From Terribacillus saccharophilus (lineage in GTDB: Bacteria > Bacillota > Bacilli > Bacillales > Amphibacillaceae), in assembly GCF_002272075.1 (NCBI RefSeq), contig NZ_NPBJ01000018.1:1-64000 (forward strand): 64,000 nucleotides of DNA, written 5' to 3'. The notes beneath the pieces are model-generated. The model had not been told where the DNA came from. It was given only the letters and a program-made list of their open reading frames with translations, and searched no databases. The number at the start of each line of letters is the position of its first letter. The first letter of the stretch is position 1. Shown one piece after another: positions 1 through 8,105 of the stretch. The translations under genes were made by a program, and so were the position numbers.

Positions 1-48
1 TTTTCTTACTAATATGTTGTTATAGTCCGTTCATTTTCTCAATGAAAC

Positions 49-417
49 TTATGACGTCACCCGTACATAATATCCATCAGGATCCACTATGCGAAAATCA
101 AGTTTTCCCCATGGCTGAGAAGCAACTGCAGATTCAATACAGTCTGGATATATACGATTTATCTTGTTAAAAACCAATTCCACGTCGTTAACAGGGAGAA
201 TCAGTTCTACGCCCTTTCCTTTCTTGGATTCTGCCATAGCGGCAAAATAGTGATTACCACCTAGCACAGATTCGTCTGTCAGCAACAGTGAAGTGCCCTC
301 TTCATTCTTAAAGACTGCTCTTTTCTCGTTATAATCCGCACAAGCTTTTCCAAACAAACAACGATAGAAAACAATAGATGCAGATAGCTTATGTACGAAC
401 AGTTCAGTATGAAACAT
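49..417 (-). CDS. VOC-superfamily (glyoxalase/bleomycin-resistance fold) protein
   Basis: A 122-residue protein of the size of a single VOC domain. It opens with the usual first strand and helix (HTELFVHKLSASIVFY) and ends with the typical closing strand, DPDGYYVRV. VOC proteins bind a metal or small ligand and include glyoxalases, drug-binding proteins and dioxygenases; nothing here fixes the substrate. The reading frame is open from a GTG at 432, but GGTGGTG followed six bases later by ATG at 417 makes the ATG the better start. It lies just downstream of a DinB-like gene on the same strand, 27 bases apart, so the two may be co-transcribed. Function is inferred from fold only. Confidence 0.75.
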   Translation of the reverse strand: MFHTELFVHKLSASIVFYRCLFGKACADYNEKRAVFKNEEGTSLLLTDESVLGGNHYFAAMAESKKGKGVELILPVNDVELVFNKINRIYPDCIESAVASQPWGKLDFRIVDPDGYYVRVTS

Positions 418-444
418 ACTAATCACCACCACATTTTTTTACAA

Positions 445-882
445 TTAGAACAATGGTCCCTTGAATCCATTCAACCTGGCAATAACTCCAATCTGACCAG
501 CATGATACGCTTCATGAGAATAGACATGATGAAACAGCCAGCGTATCGTCGGTTCAGATGGAGGTTTCCACCCATCTGAGAAGTCAGGAACATCTACCAG
601 CCTGTCCCAGTCGCTTGCTTGTAAAGATTGCAAAACTTGATCAGTTTCTTTTCTGATTTGGAGATACTGTTCTAACGGATTCAGATTACTTCCCGATAAT
701 CTGCTTTCTTCACTCAGCCCGATCTGAAATACCCAATAATCTTCCGTTTGAGCCATATGTTCGATTACCCAGGAAATAGTATTATGGTAAGCATTTGCAT
801 CCCATTGCTGCGGTGAGAGTTTATGCAAATAAGGAATGAGAATCTTTCTGACATCATTTCGATATGTAAATATGAAAATCAT
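445..882 (-). CDS. DinB/YfiT-like four-helix-bundle protein
   Basis: A 145-residue protein with the DinB-superfamily pattern: an early His (IEHMAQTEDYW) and the late cluster HHVYSHEAYHAGQI, which together supply the three His of the metal site. Members of this family act as metal-dependent thiol transferases or damage-induced proteins, but the role of this one is unknown. The ATG sits directly behind GGAAGGAG with almost no spacer, which is unusual, so translation may begin a codon or two downstream at a non-ATG codon. A perfect 14-bp palindrome (ATAGAATATTCTAT, 910-923) lies about 30 bases upstream. Same strand as the VOC gene. Confidence 0.75.
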   Translation of the reverse strand: MIFIFTYRNDVRKILIPYLHKLSPQQWDANAYHNTISWVIEHMAQTEDYWVFQIGLSEESRLSGSNLNPLEQYLQIRKETDQVLQSLQASDWDRLVDVPDFSDGWKPPSEPTIRWLFHHVYSHEAYHAGQIGVIARLNGFKGPLF

Positions 883-1141
883 CTCCTTCCATAAAACTTA
901 TCAATTTATATAGAATATTCTATCAATCTAAATAATATTTGGAAAGAGAGAGGTACTGTTGGATTCTTTCGATGAACCACAGTCTTTTCCTACTGAACGG
1001 TTCACTGTCTTATCTGATCCTATCAGAAATAAGCTAGAGTTGCTGAAGTTTGCTAAGAAAAAAAGAAACATTTACTTAATATTAGGAAGAAGCCGATCTT
1101 TGTCGGCCTCCATCTTTAAAGGCAAAAATATACCAATCTTA
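883..1141. other. Intergenic region upstream of the DinB-like gene
   Basis: About 260 bases without a convincing gene. It holds the palindrome ATAGAATATTCTAT at 910-923, probably part of the promoter or operator for the DinB-like gene. A short hairpin (GCCGATctttGTCGGC) lies near 1092-1107. A plus-strand frame from a TTG at 959 has low-complexity, unfamiliar content and is not called. Confidence 0.4.
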
Positions 1142-1168
1142 AAAGGCTGCCGTAATTCCCGACAGCCT
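1142..1168 (-). terminator. Intrinsic terminator of the SRPBCC gene
   Basis: Read on the minus strand, AAGGCTGTCG and CGGCAGCCTT form a ten-pair stem (one G-U) followed by TTTT, 13 bases after the stop codon of the SRPBCC gene. Confidence 0.6.
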
Positions 1169-1181
1169 TACGTATAGTTCT

Positions 1182-1625
1182 TTAATGAATTAAGGAACCT
1201 CTCAAACTACTAACTCCATTTTCCAAATAACCCTTCAAACAAGTTAACGTATACACCCAGCCTTCTTTTTGTCCTAGCATCTTGCTTACTATATTAGGGT
1301 CGTCTGCCTTAAGACCTGATTCAACCACTTCAATGACTGAACTTGTATCATCCAACTCTTTCAGTGTAATGGTAACAACTGTTTTTTCATTGGATTCCTC
1401 TCCCCATGAAAAAACAATTTTCCTATCTTCTTCGACTTCCAGAACTTTTATAGTTACTTCTGCATTGTATTCATCATAATTCAATGTAACGGATGAGCCT
1501 GCTTTCCATACTTCGGAACTCGATGAAAACCAGAAGTTGCCTATCGTAACGGGATCAACTATAGCATCATATACCTCATTAGCTGGCTTATATATTTTCA
1601 TTTTCGAAGTTACTTGGGTATCCAT
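1182..1625 (-). CDS. SRPBCC (AHSA1/START-like) protein
   Basis: A 147-residue protein with the AHSA1-type pattern: N-terminal strand and helix ending in NEVYDAIVDPVTIGNFWF, a central FSWGEE strand and a C-terminal amphipathic helix (KMLGQKEGWVYTLTCLKGYLENG). These proteins form a hydrophobic ligand cavity and are often encoded beside ArsR-type regulators, but none is present here. The frame is open 12 codons further upstream, yet AAGGTGAG nine bases before the ATG at 1625 decides that start. The gene stands alone between terminators. Ligand unknown. Confidence 0.75.
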   Translation of the reverse strand: MDTQVTSKMKIYKPANEVYDAIVDPVTIGNFWFSSSSEVWKAGSSVTLNYDEYNAEVTIKVLEVEEDRKIVFSWGEESNEKTVVTITLKELDDTSSVIEVVESGLKADDPNIVSKMLGQKEGWVYTLTCLKGYLENGVSSLRGSLIH

Positions 1626-1728
1626 TAAAATCAACTCACCTTCGCATTTTATTTTTTCCATTATATCCTTCTAGGGGGACGCTGATAACATGCTAGAAGA
1701 ACTCTAATCTCTTATTTCCAAGCATAAT

Positions 1729-1753
1729 AAAAAGCTGGAGGTTACCCCAGCTC
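1729..1753 (-). terminator. Intrinsic terminator of the M20/DUF3100 operon
   Basis: On the minus strand GAGCTGG...CCAGCTTTTTATT forms a stem of about six pairs and a T tract, overlapping the stop codon of the last gene of the operon. Confidence 0.6.
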
Positions 1754-2237
1754 ATTTATTGGCCAAAAATAGCCCTAACTCTGACAATAACGCACTACCG
1801 ACATAAGTTCCGGTAAAGACAAACACTGCGACAATACCGACTTTCCAGGATGTCTTGCGCAAATCAACTAATCGGTCTACTACCGAGATTCCCGCAAAAG
1901 TTAAGATAGGTGTTGTAATAGCAAGAAAGTCCACATAACCAATTGCTTCTACAAAGAAATCGAAGAACATGCACAGAAAAAGGGATGTAACTGCAACCCA
2001 GCCAAGCATCGGGAATTCCTGCAGTATTTTTATTGGCGTTTTTTTCATCAAATCAGATAGCAGCACACCAATCATCGAGAATAGCCATAGAGTTAATAAA
2101 CCCATGATTGTCATCCATTCGACTGGCGTAGATGCAGGATCCTTCAACAGCTTGATTTGCTGCGTAAATAGAATCAGAGCCATACTAAGCAGGATGACTA
2201 ATCCATATTTAAAATATTTATTCAGCTGCACGGACAT
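1752..2237 (-). CDS. Small integral membrane protein, partner of the DUF3100 protein
   Basis: 161 residues, strongly hydrophobic, with four to five predicted membrane segments (about residues 10-25, 40-60, 75-95, 105-120 and 132-155). I do not recognise a named domain with certainty. It overlaps the 3' end of the DUF3100 gene by 20 bases, so translation is probably coupled, which suggests the two proteins form one membrane complex, perhaps a two-part transporter. The neighbouring M20 hydrolase suggests the substrate is an amide-linked or dipeptide-like compound. This is inference from context. Confidence 0.65.
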   Translation of the reverse strand: MSVQLNKYFKYGLVILLSMALILFTQQIKLLKDPASTPVEWMTIMGLLTLWLFSMIGVLLSDLMKKTPIKILQEFPMLGWVAVTSLFLCMFFDFFVEAIGYVDFLAITTPILTFAGISVVDRLVDLRKTSWKVGIVAVFVFTGTYVGSALLSELGLFLANK

Positions 2238-3048
2238 CCGCTGGCACCTCCGGTTGTTTTTTCGTTTTTGTCAGTTTGTTGTACAAGAAACGCTGCAATG
2301 GTACTGCAAGGAACACCATTGTGAAAGTTCCGAGGAAACTTGTAAGCAGCTGGCTTGCTGCGGCATAACCAAGGATGGTGCTCTCCATTTCCGGAACTCT
2401 CTCTATTAATGTGGCAGATGAAGCGGTCATCATGCTCGCAGAACCAACTCCGGATGCCATCGCCAATGCTTCTACACGGAAACCAATATCAAGCATAATC
2501 GGTGCAATCAAACTAAAGAAAATGGTACCGAAAAGCGTACCGATAATATAAAGAGACAGAACTCCCTGCCCTTCCTTTGATTCAAGTGTGTATTTCTCCG
2601 ATATGTATGCAAGCTCCCCTTCTCGGCCAAGACCGAGCGTCGCTCCAATAGCTTCTCGCCGCAATCCGATAAGCAATGCCACTGGTAAACCAAATAACAC
2701 AGTCCCGAGATTTCCAAGTTCCTGAGCAATGAATACCCATCCGACATTTAGGATTTCCCTCAGCTGCGGTGCAACATCAGCACCGTACCTTGCCATTAGC
2801 GGCAGCATGATGAAAATCAAATATTTGCTGGAGAATTGCACATTCGCTTTGCTGTATATTTTTTTCAAGAAACCTTTCCGAATGACTGGCAAGCCGAGAA
2901 TCATCGTAATAAGAATTGCGAAAGCAAGCGGCAGCAGGGAAATAGAGAATGCCCCGAATGATAGAGATTGTGTCCCAATCATTTCTGCTGCGGTAATAAC
3001 AATAAGTGCGAAGACAAGTAGAATTACATAATTACGCTTCAATTCCAT
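2218..3048 (-). CDS. DUF3100-type integral membrane protein, probable transporter component
   Basis: A 276-residue polytopic membrane protein with about seven to eight hydrophobic segments. A conserved-looking stretch of small polar residues (ASGVGSASMMTASSATLIERVPEMESTI) lies in the second half and is typical of transporters with discontinuous helices. The overall pattern is the one I associate with DUF3100. It overlaps the upstream M20 peptidase gene by 17 bases and the downstream membrane gene by 20 bases, giving a tightly coupled three-gene operon. Most likely role: uptake or export of the hydrolase substrate. No biochemical function is established for the family as far as I know. Confidence 0.65.
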   Translation of the reverse strand: MELKRNYVILLVFALIVITAAEMIGTQSLSFGAFSISLLPLAFAILITMILGLPVIRKGFLKKIYSKANVQFSSKYLIFIMLPLMARYGADVAPQLREILNVGWVFIAQELGNLGTVLFGLPVALLIGLRREAIGATLGLGREGELAYISEKYTLESKEGQGVLSLYIIGTLFGTIFFSLIAPIMLDIGFRVEALAMASGVGSASMMTASSATLIERVPEMESTILGYAAASQLLTSFLGTFTMVFLAVPLQRFLYNKLTKTKKQPEVPADVRAAE

Positions 3049-4327
3049 GCTCCTCCTTTTGTTCTAAAATAGATTGAACTAACTGCACATACTCCTCATA
3101 GGACCTTTTGTACAGCTTGCTTCTATCAATCTTGCCATTCAGCTTGTCCAGCACCTGAAACAGGAATTTCGGAAAGATATCATAGATATATTCCGGATCG
3201 ACGTCGATGAAATCATCACCATGAATCGTCCCTGTAAACCCACTATAGCCAATTTGGATACACGGCATCATATAGGACAAATCTCCAATATCGCCCGCTG
3301 CACTGATGCTGTTATCCTCCCAAATATCCTCAATCTGTTCCTCTTCTTCATAAGCTGCTTTCACAAACGACGATAAATAACGATCCTGTTGAAACGGTAA
3401 ATAGCCCATTTGCGTATCAATTTCTACTTCACCCTGTAGCGCCAACGCACTGCCTTGTGCTGCAGCATCCAATCTTTTTGCGACAGTTTGCATATATGGT
3501 GTCGATAGCGTACGTAAATCAGTCCCTACTTTTATCTGATTCGGTATGACGTTCGTCGACATATCCGATTCCATTACAATTGGGTTTAGACGGACTTTTT
3601 CCTTCTCATCCAGCTGCTGCCGCCCAAGACTGATTGCGGTGTGGAACAACGTAGACATGTTATAGGCATTGACCGATGAAAATGGGTCGACCCCAGCATG
3701 TGTTGACTTTCCTTTAAAGGTGTAACGCTTATATAGGAATCCCGCCAAATCACAATCAATTTCAATAGTACGTTTCGAAAATTCCCCGCCCATCGCATGC
3801 ACACAGATGCTCACATCAATATCATCAAACACACCAAGCTTCATCGCTTCCGGCTTTCCACCATAATGTGAGATGACTCCCTTCTGTATCAGCTCATCAC
3901 GAAAAGCAAGATCTAAATATTCTTCTGCAGGAACGAAAATAAAACTGATTGTATAATCGAATTGTTCATATGCTTTTGATTCGACTAGCTGGCGATAAAG
4001 AGCTAGTGCGATGGCCACCTGCGTGTAATGTCCACAGTTATGAGCAGCTCCTGTTTCCGAGTCTGCCCGGAAATGCGACGGTGCATAGACGGCATCCAAT
4101 TCAGCCAAAAAGGCAATATGTATAGGCTTTCCTTCACCAAGTGTTGTTCGCAAACCAGTTGTGCTGAATTTTTGAATAGTACATTCTGGATTATATTTCT
4201 TTAGATAATCAATGACTGCCTGTTTCGTATGTTCCTCTTTGTAGCCTAATTCAGGATTCTCATAAATAGATTCACCAAGCTTTTTAATTTCCTCGTAATG
4301 TGTACTGGACAGAAATCCCGCCTCCAC
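3032..4327 (-). CDS. M20-family amidohydrolase (AbgB/aminoacylase-like)
   Basis: 431 residues as given. M20 metal-site motifs occur in order: AFLAELDAV, HNCGHYTQ, VPAEEY and STHAGVDP (start of the dimerisation domain). The family removes acyl, aminobenzoyl or amino-acid groups by hydrolysis with one or two metal ions in the cytoplasm. The start is doubtful: the GTG at 4327 has no ribosome binding site before it, while GGAGG lies inside its first codons (4321-4325). A CTG at 4310-4312, eight bases after that GGAGG, is a possible real start. First gene of the M20/DUF3100 operon. A second, different M20 protein occurs at 28.4-29.8 kb. Confidence 0.85.
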   Translation of the reverse strand: MEAGFLSSTHYEEIKKLGESIYENPELGYKEEHTKQAVIDYLKKYNPECTIQKFSTTGLRTTLGEGKPIHIAFLAELDAVYAPSHFRADSETGAAHNCGHYTQVAIALALYRQLVESKAYEQFDYTISFIFVPAEEYLDLAFRDELIQKGVISHYGGKPEAMKLGVFDDIDVSICVHAMGGEFSKRTIEIDCDLAGFLYKRYTFKGKSTHAGVDPFSSVNAYNMSTLFHTAISLGRQQLDEKEKVRLNPIVMESDMSTNVIPNQIKVGTDLRTLSTPYMQTVAKRLDAAAQGSALALQGEVEIDTQMGYLPFQQDRYLSSFVKAAYEEEEQIEDIWEDNSISAAGDIGDLSYMMPCIQIGYSGFTGTIHGDDFIDVDPEYIYDIFPKFLFQVLDKLNGKIDRSKLYKRSYEEYVQLVQSILEQKEEHGIEA

Positions 4328-4355
4328 TCACTAAATATTTTAATAATTATGATTA

Positions 4356-4384
4356 ATTTAACTATTTATATCGTATTAAGTCAA
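4356..4384 (-). promoter_or_regulatory. Candidate promoter of the M20/DUF3100 operon
   Basis: Minus-strand TTGACT (4379-4384) and TTAAAT (4356-4361) with a 17-base spacer. The palindrome TAGTTAATTAACTA lies about 40 bases upstream. Confidence 0.45.
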
Positions 4385-4408
4385 TAGTAAAAATGTAATT
4401 TACTAAGC

Positions 4409-4464
4409 AAAAACCGAACTATATAGTTAATTAACTAAATAAAATTCGTTTATGTTCGGTTTTT
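4409..4464. promoter_or_regulatory. Inverted repeat enclosing a 14-bp palindrome
   Basis: AAAAACCGAAC (4409-4419) and its exact complement GTTCGGTTTTT (4454-4464) enclose the perfect palindrome TAGTTAATTAACTA (4424-4437). The outer arms could act as a two-way terminator; the inner palindrome looks like an operator. It sits upstream of the M20 operon promoter, between that operon and the PadR operon. Confidence 0.45.
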
Positions 4465-4560
4465 CTATTTTTAGAGAAGGTGAAACTCGGAGCTACTTAT
4501 AATTTTATTCGTTTAATTTTCCAGCCTCTTGCGACTATTTGATTTCTTAATCCGTTCACA

Positions 4561-4600
4561 AAAAAAATACACCGCAGAAGCCCAGGGCTTCTGCGGTGTA
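4561..4600 (-). terminator. Strong intrinsic terminator of the YhgE-PadR operon
   Basis: On the minus strand TACACCGCAGAAGCCC pairs perfectly with GGGCTTCTGCGGTGTA around a very short loop, followed by seven T. It starts 13 bases after the padR stop codon. Confidence 0.9.
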
Positions 4601-4613
4601 TTTCAAACAATAT

Positions 4614-5153
4614 TTAAAAATCCCCTTGTTTAACTCGCTTGATTAACTCTTCCAACCAATGAATGGTATGTTCCGTTCTTGTTGTTACATAGCCACTCAT
4701 AAAATCAATGAATTTTTCTTTATCTTCATCTTTTTGGACAAGCTTATCGAAGGTTTTGATTTGCTCCCAGCGATCTGTAATTCTTTCTAGCTTATCTTCT
4801 AGAATACTGACTACTTTATCACGCTCAACATATTTAATATTAGCTAAGCAAACGACCATGTCGCTTATCTTATCTGCATTCTTCATGACTTTATAGATCT
4901 TTTTCGGCAGCTCTTCGCGACCCTTTGCTGTAATCTGAAATACTTGCTTATCGGGGCGATGTTCTTCTTTTATGATTTCCACTGCTTCAATTAATCCTTG
5001 CTTAGCTAAGGAATCGAAGTGATAGTAAAGCTTGCTTTCTGTCAGCCCGCCAAGTTGATCTAATGGGATAGGCTCGGACAGCTGTTTTTTTAGTTTATAA
5101 GGATAATTATTATCCTCCATCAGTTTGCTGAGTATGAAAATTTGAATGGACAT
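4614..5153 (-). CDS. PadR-family transcriptional regulator
   Basis: 179 residues with the PadR layout: a winged helix in the first 85 residues (FILSKLMEDNNYPYKLKKQL, then the recognition region LGGLTESKLYYHFDSLAKQGLIEA and wing EEHRPDKQVFQITAKG) followed by a C-terminal helical dimerisation domain. PadR proteins are repressors released by toxic or phenolic compounds or drugs. The gene is 42 bases downstream of a YhgE-type exporter gene on the same strand. It therefore probably represses its own operon through the palindrome at 6421-6442. Ligand unknown. Confidence 0.88.
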   Translation of the reverse strand: MSIQIFILSKLMEDNNYPYKLKKQLSEPIPLDQLGGLTESKLYYHFDSLAKQGLIEAVEIIKEEHRPDKQVFQITAKGREELPKKIYKVMKNADKISDMVVCLANIKYVERDKVVSILEDKLERITDRWEQIKTFDKLVQKDEDKEKFIDFMSGYVTTRTEHTIHWLEELIKRVKQGDF

Positions 5154-5195
5154 TCTCTGTGCTCCCTCAAGCAGAATGATCTTATTATATCAAAT

Positions 5196-6377
5196 TTAAA
5201 CTGTTACTTTAATAGCTTCAGCTTCTTCGCTGCTATTTCCGCCTTCTGCCGCCTTAGGCTTATGAACGAAAGCAACAATGATAATGTTAATGAGCATTGC
5301 AGCAGCACCTACCGCAACCATTGACCAGATAAAGGGACTTGGGCTTGTGCTTCCGAACAAATTAGCAAAGTATGCTTGAACAGAGTAATACATTGGAGAG
5401 ATATGACTCATCCATTCATATGGAGCATACATCATATCACGAGACATCGTAGCACCATTTGCTAGTGTTTGCATCAACAGAATTGGCAAGTTTAGAATCA
5501 TACCAGCTTGACCAAGCAAGAAGATGAAGATTGCTGTGAAGTTGAAGCACACCATATAGTTCAAGATTTGCTGACCTAACATACCAAAGTACAAATCACC
5601 GCTTGGATCATTTACTAGGTAGACGATTCCTGTCGCAACCAAACCAGCAAATACTGCTATTAACAATGCAGTCAATTGGACATATAGGAATAGACGAGTT
5701 CTGCTTGCCTTTCCTTGGCTTTCTTTGAATGCACCTACTAATTGCATTGCACCAATCATGGCTCCGACATAACCAGCCATTGTTAAGAACATAGGCAGCA
5801 TGTTGTTGTTCATGCCATCTGGCATTTCGTTGATGGTTACAACGTTACCTTGATAAGCTGTTTCAATTTGATTGCTTAATGCTGCAGCTTGATCTTTCGG
5901 TACGTTGAAGTTCATCAATACACCTTCAGCAGTCTGCTGCGAGAACTGGGCACTCAATTGGTTGTTAATTTGCCCAACCACTGAGCTCATTGTAGAAGAG
6001 ACAGTCGTTGCACCTGCTTCATTAATCGTAAAGTCGATACTAGAGGAAGCTTCTCCGCTTTGTATATTTTCGGAGAAATTCTCCGGGATATGCACAACTA
6101 AAGCCAGATCATTTTTATCCAAAGCATCTAATGCTTGTTCATTCGTCAAATCAGTTTCGATATCTTTAAAAGGCAGCTTTTCTGTCAGCTGATCTGCAAT
6201 TGTAGCACCAACTTCTCCAGCATCATCATTTATGATGGCAACTTTTAGTTGATCCACGTTTCCTGGTATTGCTGAATAACCGGGCAAGAATATCCCGAGC
6301 ATAAAGATGGCATATAGAATCCCCATGAAAATAGCTCCGATAGCCCCTTTAGATTTTAAGAACTGTGTATATTTCAT
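5196..6377 (-). CDS. YhgE/Pip-type ABC-2-like membrane protein (putative exporter)
   Basis: 393 residues. One N-terminal membrane helix (about 12-33) is followed by an extracytoplasmic domain of about 150 residues starting LKVAIINDDAGEVG. A C-terminal block of five to six helices runs from about residue 195 to 370 and ends in the polar tail KPKAAEGGNSSEEAEAI. This is the layout of YhgE/Pip and ABC-2-type permeases without their own ATPase. Such genes in Firmicutes are usually paired with a TetR or PadR regulator and linked to export of toxic amphiphiles. The ribosome binding site AAGGAAGG is well placed. It is first in the operon with padR. Confidence 0.8.
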   Translation of the reverse strand: MKYTQFLKSKGAIGAIFMGILYAIFMLGIFLPGYSAIPGNVDQLKVAIINDDAGEVGATIADQLTEKLPFKDIETDLTNEQALDALDKNDLALVVHIPENFSENIQSGEASSSIDFTINEAGATTVSSTMSSVVGQINNQLSAQFSQQTAEGVLMNFNVPKDQAAALSNQIETAYQGNVVTINEMPDGMNNNMLPMFLTMAGYVGAMIGAMQLVGAFKESQGKASRTRLFLYVQLTALLIAVFAGLVATGIVYLVNDPSGDLYFGMLGQQILNYMVCFNFTAIFIFLLGQAGMILNLPILLMQTLANGATMSRDMMYAPYEWMSHISPMYYSVQAYFANLFGSTSPSPFIWSMVAVGAAAMLINIIIVAFVHKPKAAEGGNSSEEAEAIKVTV

Positions 6378-6420
6378 ATTTGCATCCTTCCTTAAGTAAG
6401 AGAGTAATTTATTTTATTTA

Positions 6421-6442
6421 AAGTACTCAAATTAGAGTACTT
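6421..6442. promoter_or_regulatory. Palindromic operator, probably for the PadR regulator
   Basis: AAGTACTC (6421-6428) and GAGTACTT (6435-6442) form a perfect inverted repeat with a six-base spacer, about 45 bases upstream of the exporter ATG. Related half sites GAGTAATT occur on each side (about 6402 and 6449). Palindromes of this spacing are typical PadR targets. Confidence 0.65.
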
Positions 6443-6581
6443 TTGTTAGAGTAATTAACATTCTATTTCACTTTCTCTCTAAAGTCAATTGGAATTTGCT
6501 CTTGTTCAGGTTGTTATTGGTGAAATACTACCTCCTTCACATAAATGTCACATGAATCACTTTTTAAAAACCACAAATAAA

Positions 6582-6614
6582 AAAGTGCACTCGTTTTTTA
6601 ACGAATACACTTTC
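6582..6614 (-). terminator. Intrinsic terminator of the sucrose operon
   Basis: On the minus strand AAAGTGTATTCGTT pairs with AACGAGTGCACTTT (two G-U pairs) and is followed by TTTTATT, directly after the stop codon of the GH32 gene. Confidence 0.8.
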
Positions 6615-6619
6615 TAAAA

Positions 6620-8092
6620 TCAATTCCATATATCTTTTAGTTTCCACAGATTAAAATCATTTATCTTAGCAGTGCCATTTTCAGCAAACACTTCCACACC
6701 AAGCATTTCATTTTCCGGATAAATGCGACTCGTCATGGTCGCCTGACCTTCATTTATAAAAACCTCAATAGATGATCGATCAACAAACACTCTTAACGAT
6801 AGGACTTCATCTGTATAAAGTTGTGTACGTCTAATTCCATCATCACGTTTACCTGACCGGGAACAGTCAAGCGTAAATATCCCTGTACTCTTTTCAAATG
6901 ATAATACAGTTTGTTCATCTTTTTGCCCACGTATCTTAATTCCTGCTGTCTCTGCATTTGTGTTTTTTAAATCAAGTTCTATTTGGAACTCAATTAATTT
7001 TTCTTCTGTTTCTATTAAATGACTTTCACCAATTATCTTATCTTTAAAGGCTTCCGTTTTTGATTCCCTCAAAAGATCCATCTCATCCGGTGGATTCATG
7101 TGAATTTTGTTATCTTCTGTTAAAGTAAGTACCCTTGGCATTGTTAGTGCTCCACACCACCCGTCTTCCTTAGTTGGCATAAGGGATTCCCACATATCCA
7201 TCCAGCCGATTGCAATACGTCTTCCCTGCGCATCTAGAAAAGTCTGCACTGCATAAAAATCATGACCATTGTCCAACTCTGTAAATGTTCCATGATTATA
7301 AGTATTTCCTTCGTAATCATAATCTCCGATAAAGTAACCAGTCTGAAATAGATTACGATACTTGTTTCCATCTGCTTTCATTCCCTGTGGCGAAACTAAC
7401 AATACTTGTTTTCCATTCAGCTCAAAAAAGTCAGGACATTCCCACATATATCCGTGGGTTCCGTCACTCTCCGCAACCACACCTACATACTCCCAATCGC
7501 ATAAGTCAGAGGATTTATAGAGAATTACTCTGCCTATTTCTTCTTTAGTGGCATTTCCGATTATCATATACCACGAATCTCCATGTCTCCATACTTTTGG
7601 ATCTCGAAAGTGATGACCACTATCCTGCGGTGGAATAGCTACAACTGGATTTAAATTCGATTTCTTAAACGTTATTCCGTCTTCGCTAGTTGCGATATTT
7701 TGATTCTGATAAAAGATATCCTTTTCCTTATCTATATAATGGTGTCCTGTATAAATTAGAGTCAATTCCCCATCATTATCGACTGCCGACCCTGAGAAAC
7801 AGCCATCACGATCACAATCATCACCAGGCACAAGCGCTATCGGTAAGTGCTCCCAATGAACTAAATCTTTGCTCTTCACGTGGCCCCAATGCATCGGCCC
7901 CCAATTCTCATCATACGGATGATGCTGATAAAATACATGATATTCATTGTTGAAGTAAATCAGCCCATTAGGATCATTAATCCAATTCGCCGGAGCCATG
8001 ATGTGATAGCCAAGCCGGAATCGTGTGTTCATATTCTCTTTAGCAGATTGCAGTGCAGCCTCAGCCTGCTGTTTCTTTTTCTGTGTTAACAT
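6620..8092 (-). CDS. sacA: Sucrose-6-phosphate hydrolase / beta-fructofuranosidase (GH32)
   Basis: 490 residues, the usual length for bacterial GH32 enzymes. The three catalytic motifs are complete: WINDPNG with the nucleophile Asp40, FRDPK with Asp164, and WECPDFF with the acid/base Glu218. A C-terminal beta-sandwich follows from about residue 340. There is no signal peptide, so it cleaves sucrose or a fructo-oligosaccharide in the cytoplasm. The partner transporter is a proton symporter rather than a PTS, so the natural substrate is probably free sucrose, not sucrose 6-phosphate; the symbol marks family membership. Last gene of the operon, 13 bases after the permease. Confidence 0.92.
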   Translation of the reverse strand: MLTQKKKQQAEAALQSAKENMNTRFRLGYHIMAPANWINDPNGLIYFNNEYHVFYQHHPYDENWGPMHWGHVKSKDLVHWEHLPIALVPGDDCDRDGCFSGSAVDNDGELTLIYTGHHYIDKEKDIFYQNQNIATSEDGITFKKSNLNPVVAIPPQDSGHHFRDPKVWRHGDSWYMIIGNATKEEIGRVILYKSSDLCDWEYVGVVAESDGTHGYMWECPDFFELNGKQVLLVSPQGMKADGNKYRNLFQTGYFIGDYDYEGNTYNHGTFTELDNGHDFYAVQTFLDAQGRRIAIGWMDMWESLMPTKEDGWCGALTMPRVLTLTEDNKIHMNPPDEMDLLRESKTEAFKDKIIGESHLIETEEKLIEFQIELDLKNTNAETAGIKIRGQKDEQTVLSFEKSTGIFTLDCSRSGKRDDGIRRTQLYTDEVLSLRVFVDRSSIEVFINEGQATMTSRIYPENEMLGVEVFAENGTAKINDFNLWKLKDIWN

Positions 8093-8105
8093 CTTGTATT
8101 TCCTC

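Noticed and set aside
959-1177. Plus-strand 72-codon frame starting with TTG
   Set aside because: Unfamiliar composition, overlaps the terminator of the opposite SRPBCC gene and has no convincing ribosome binding site spacing.
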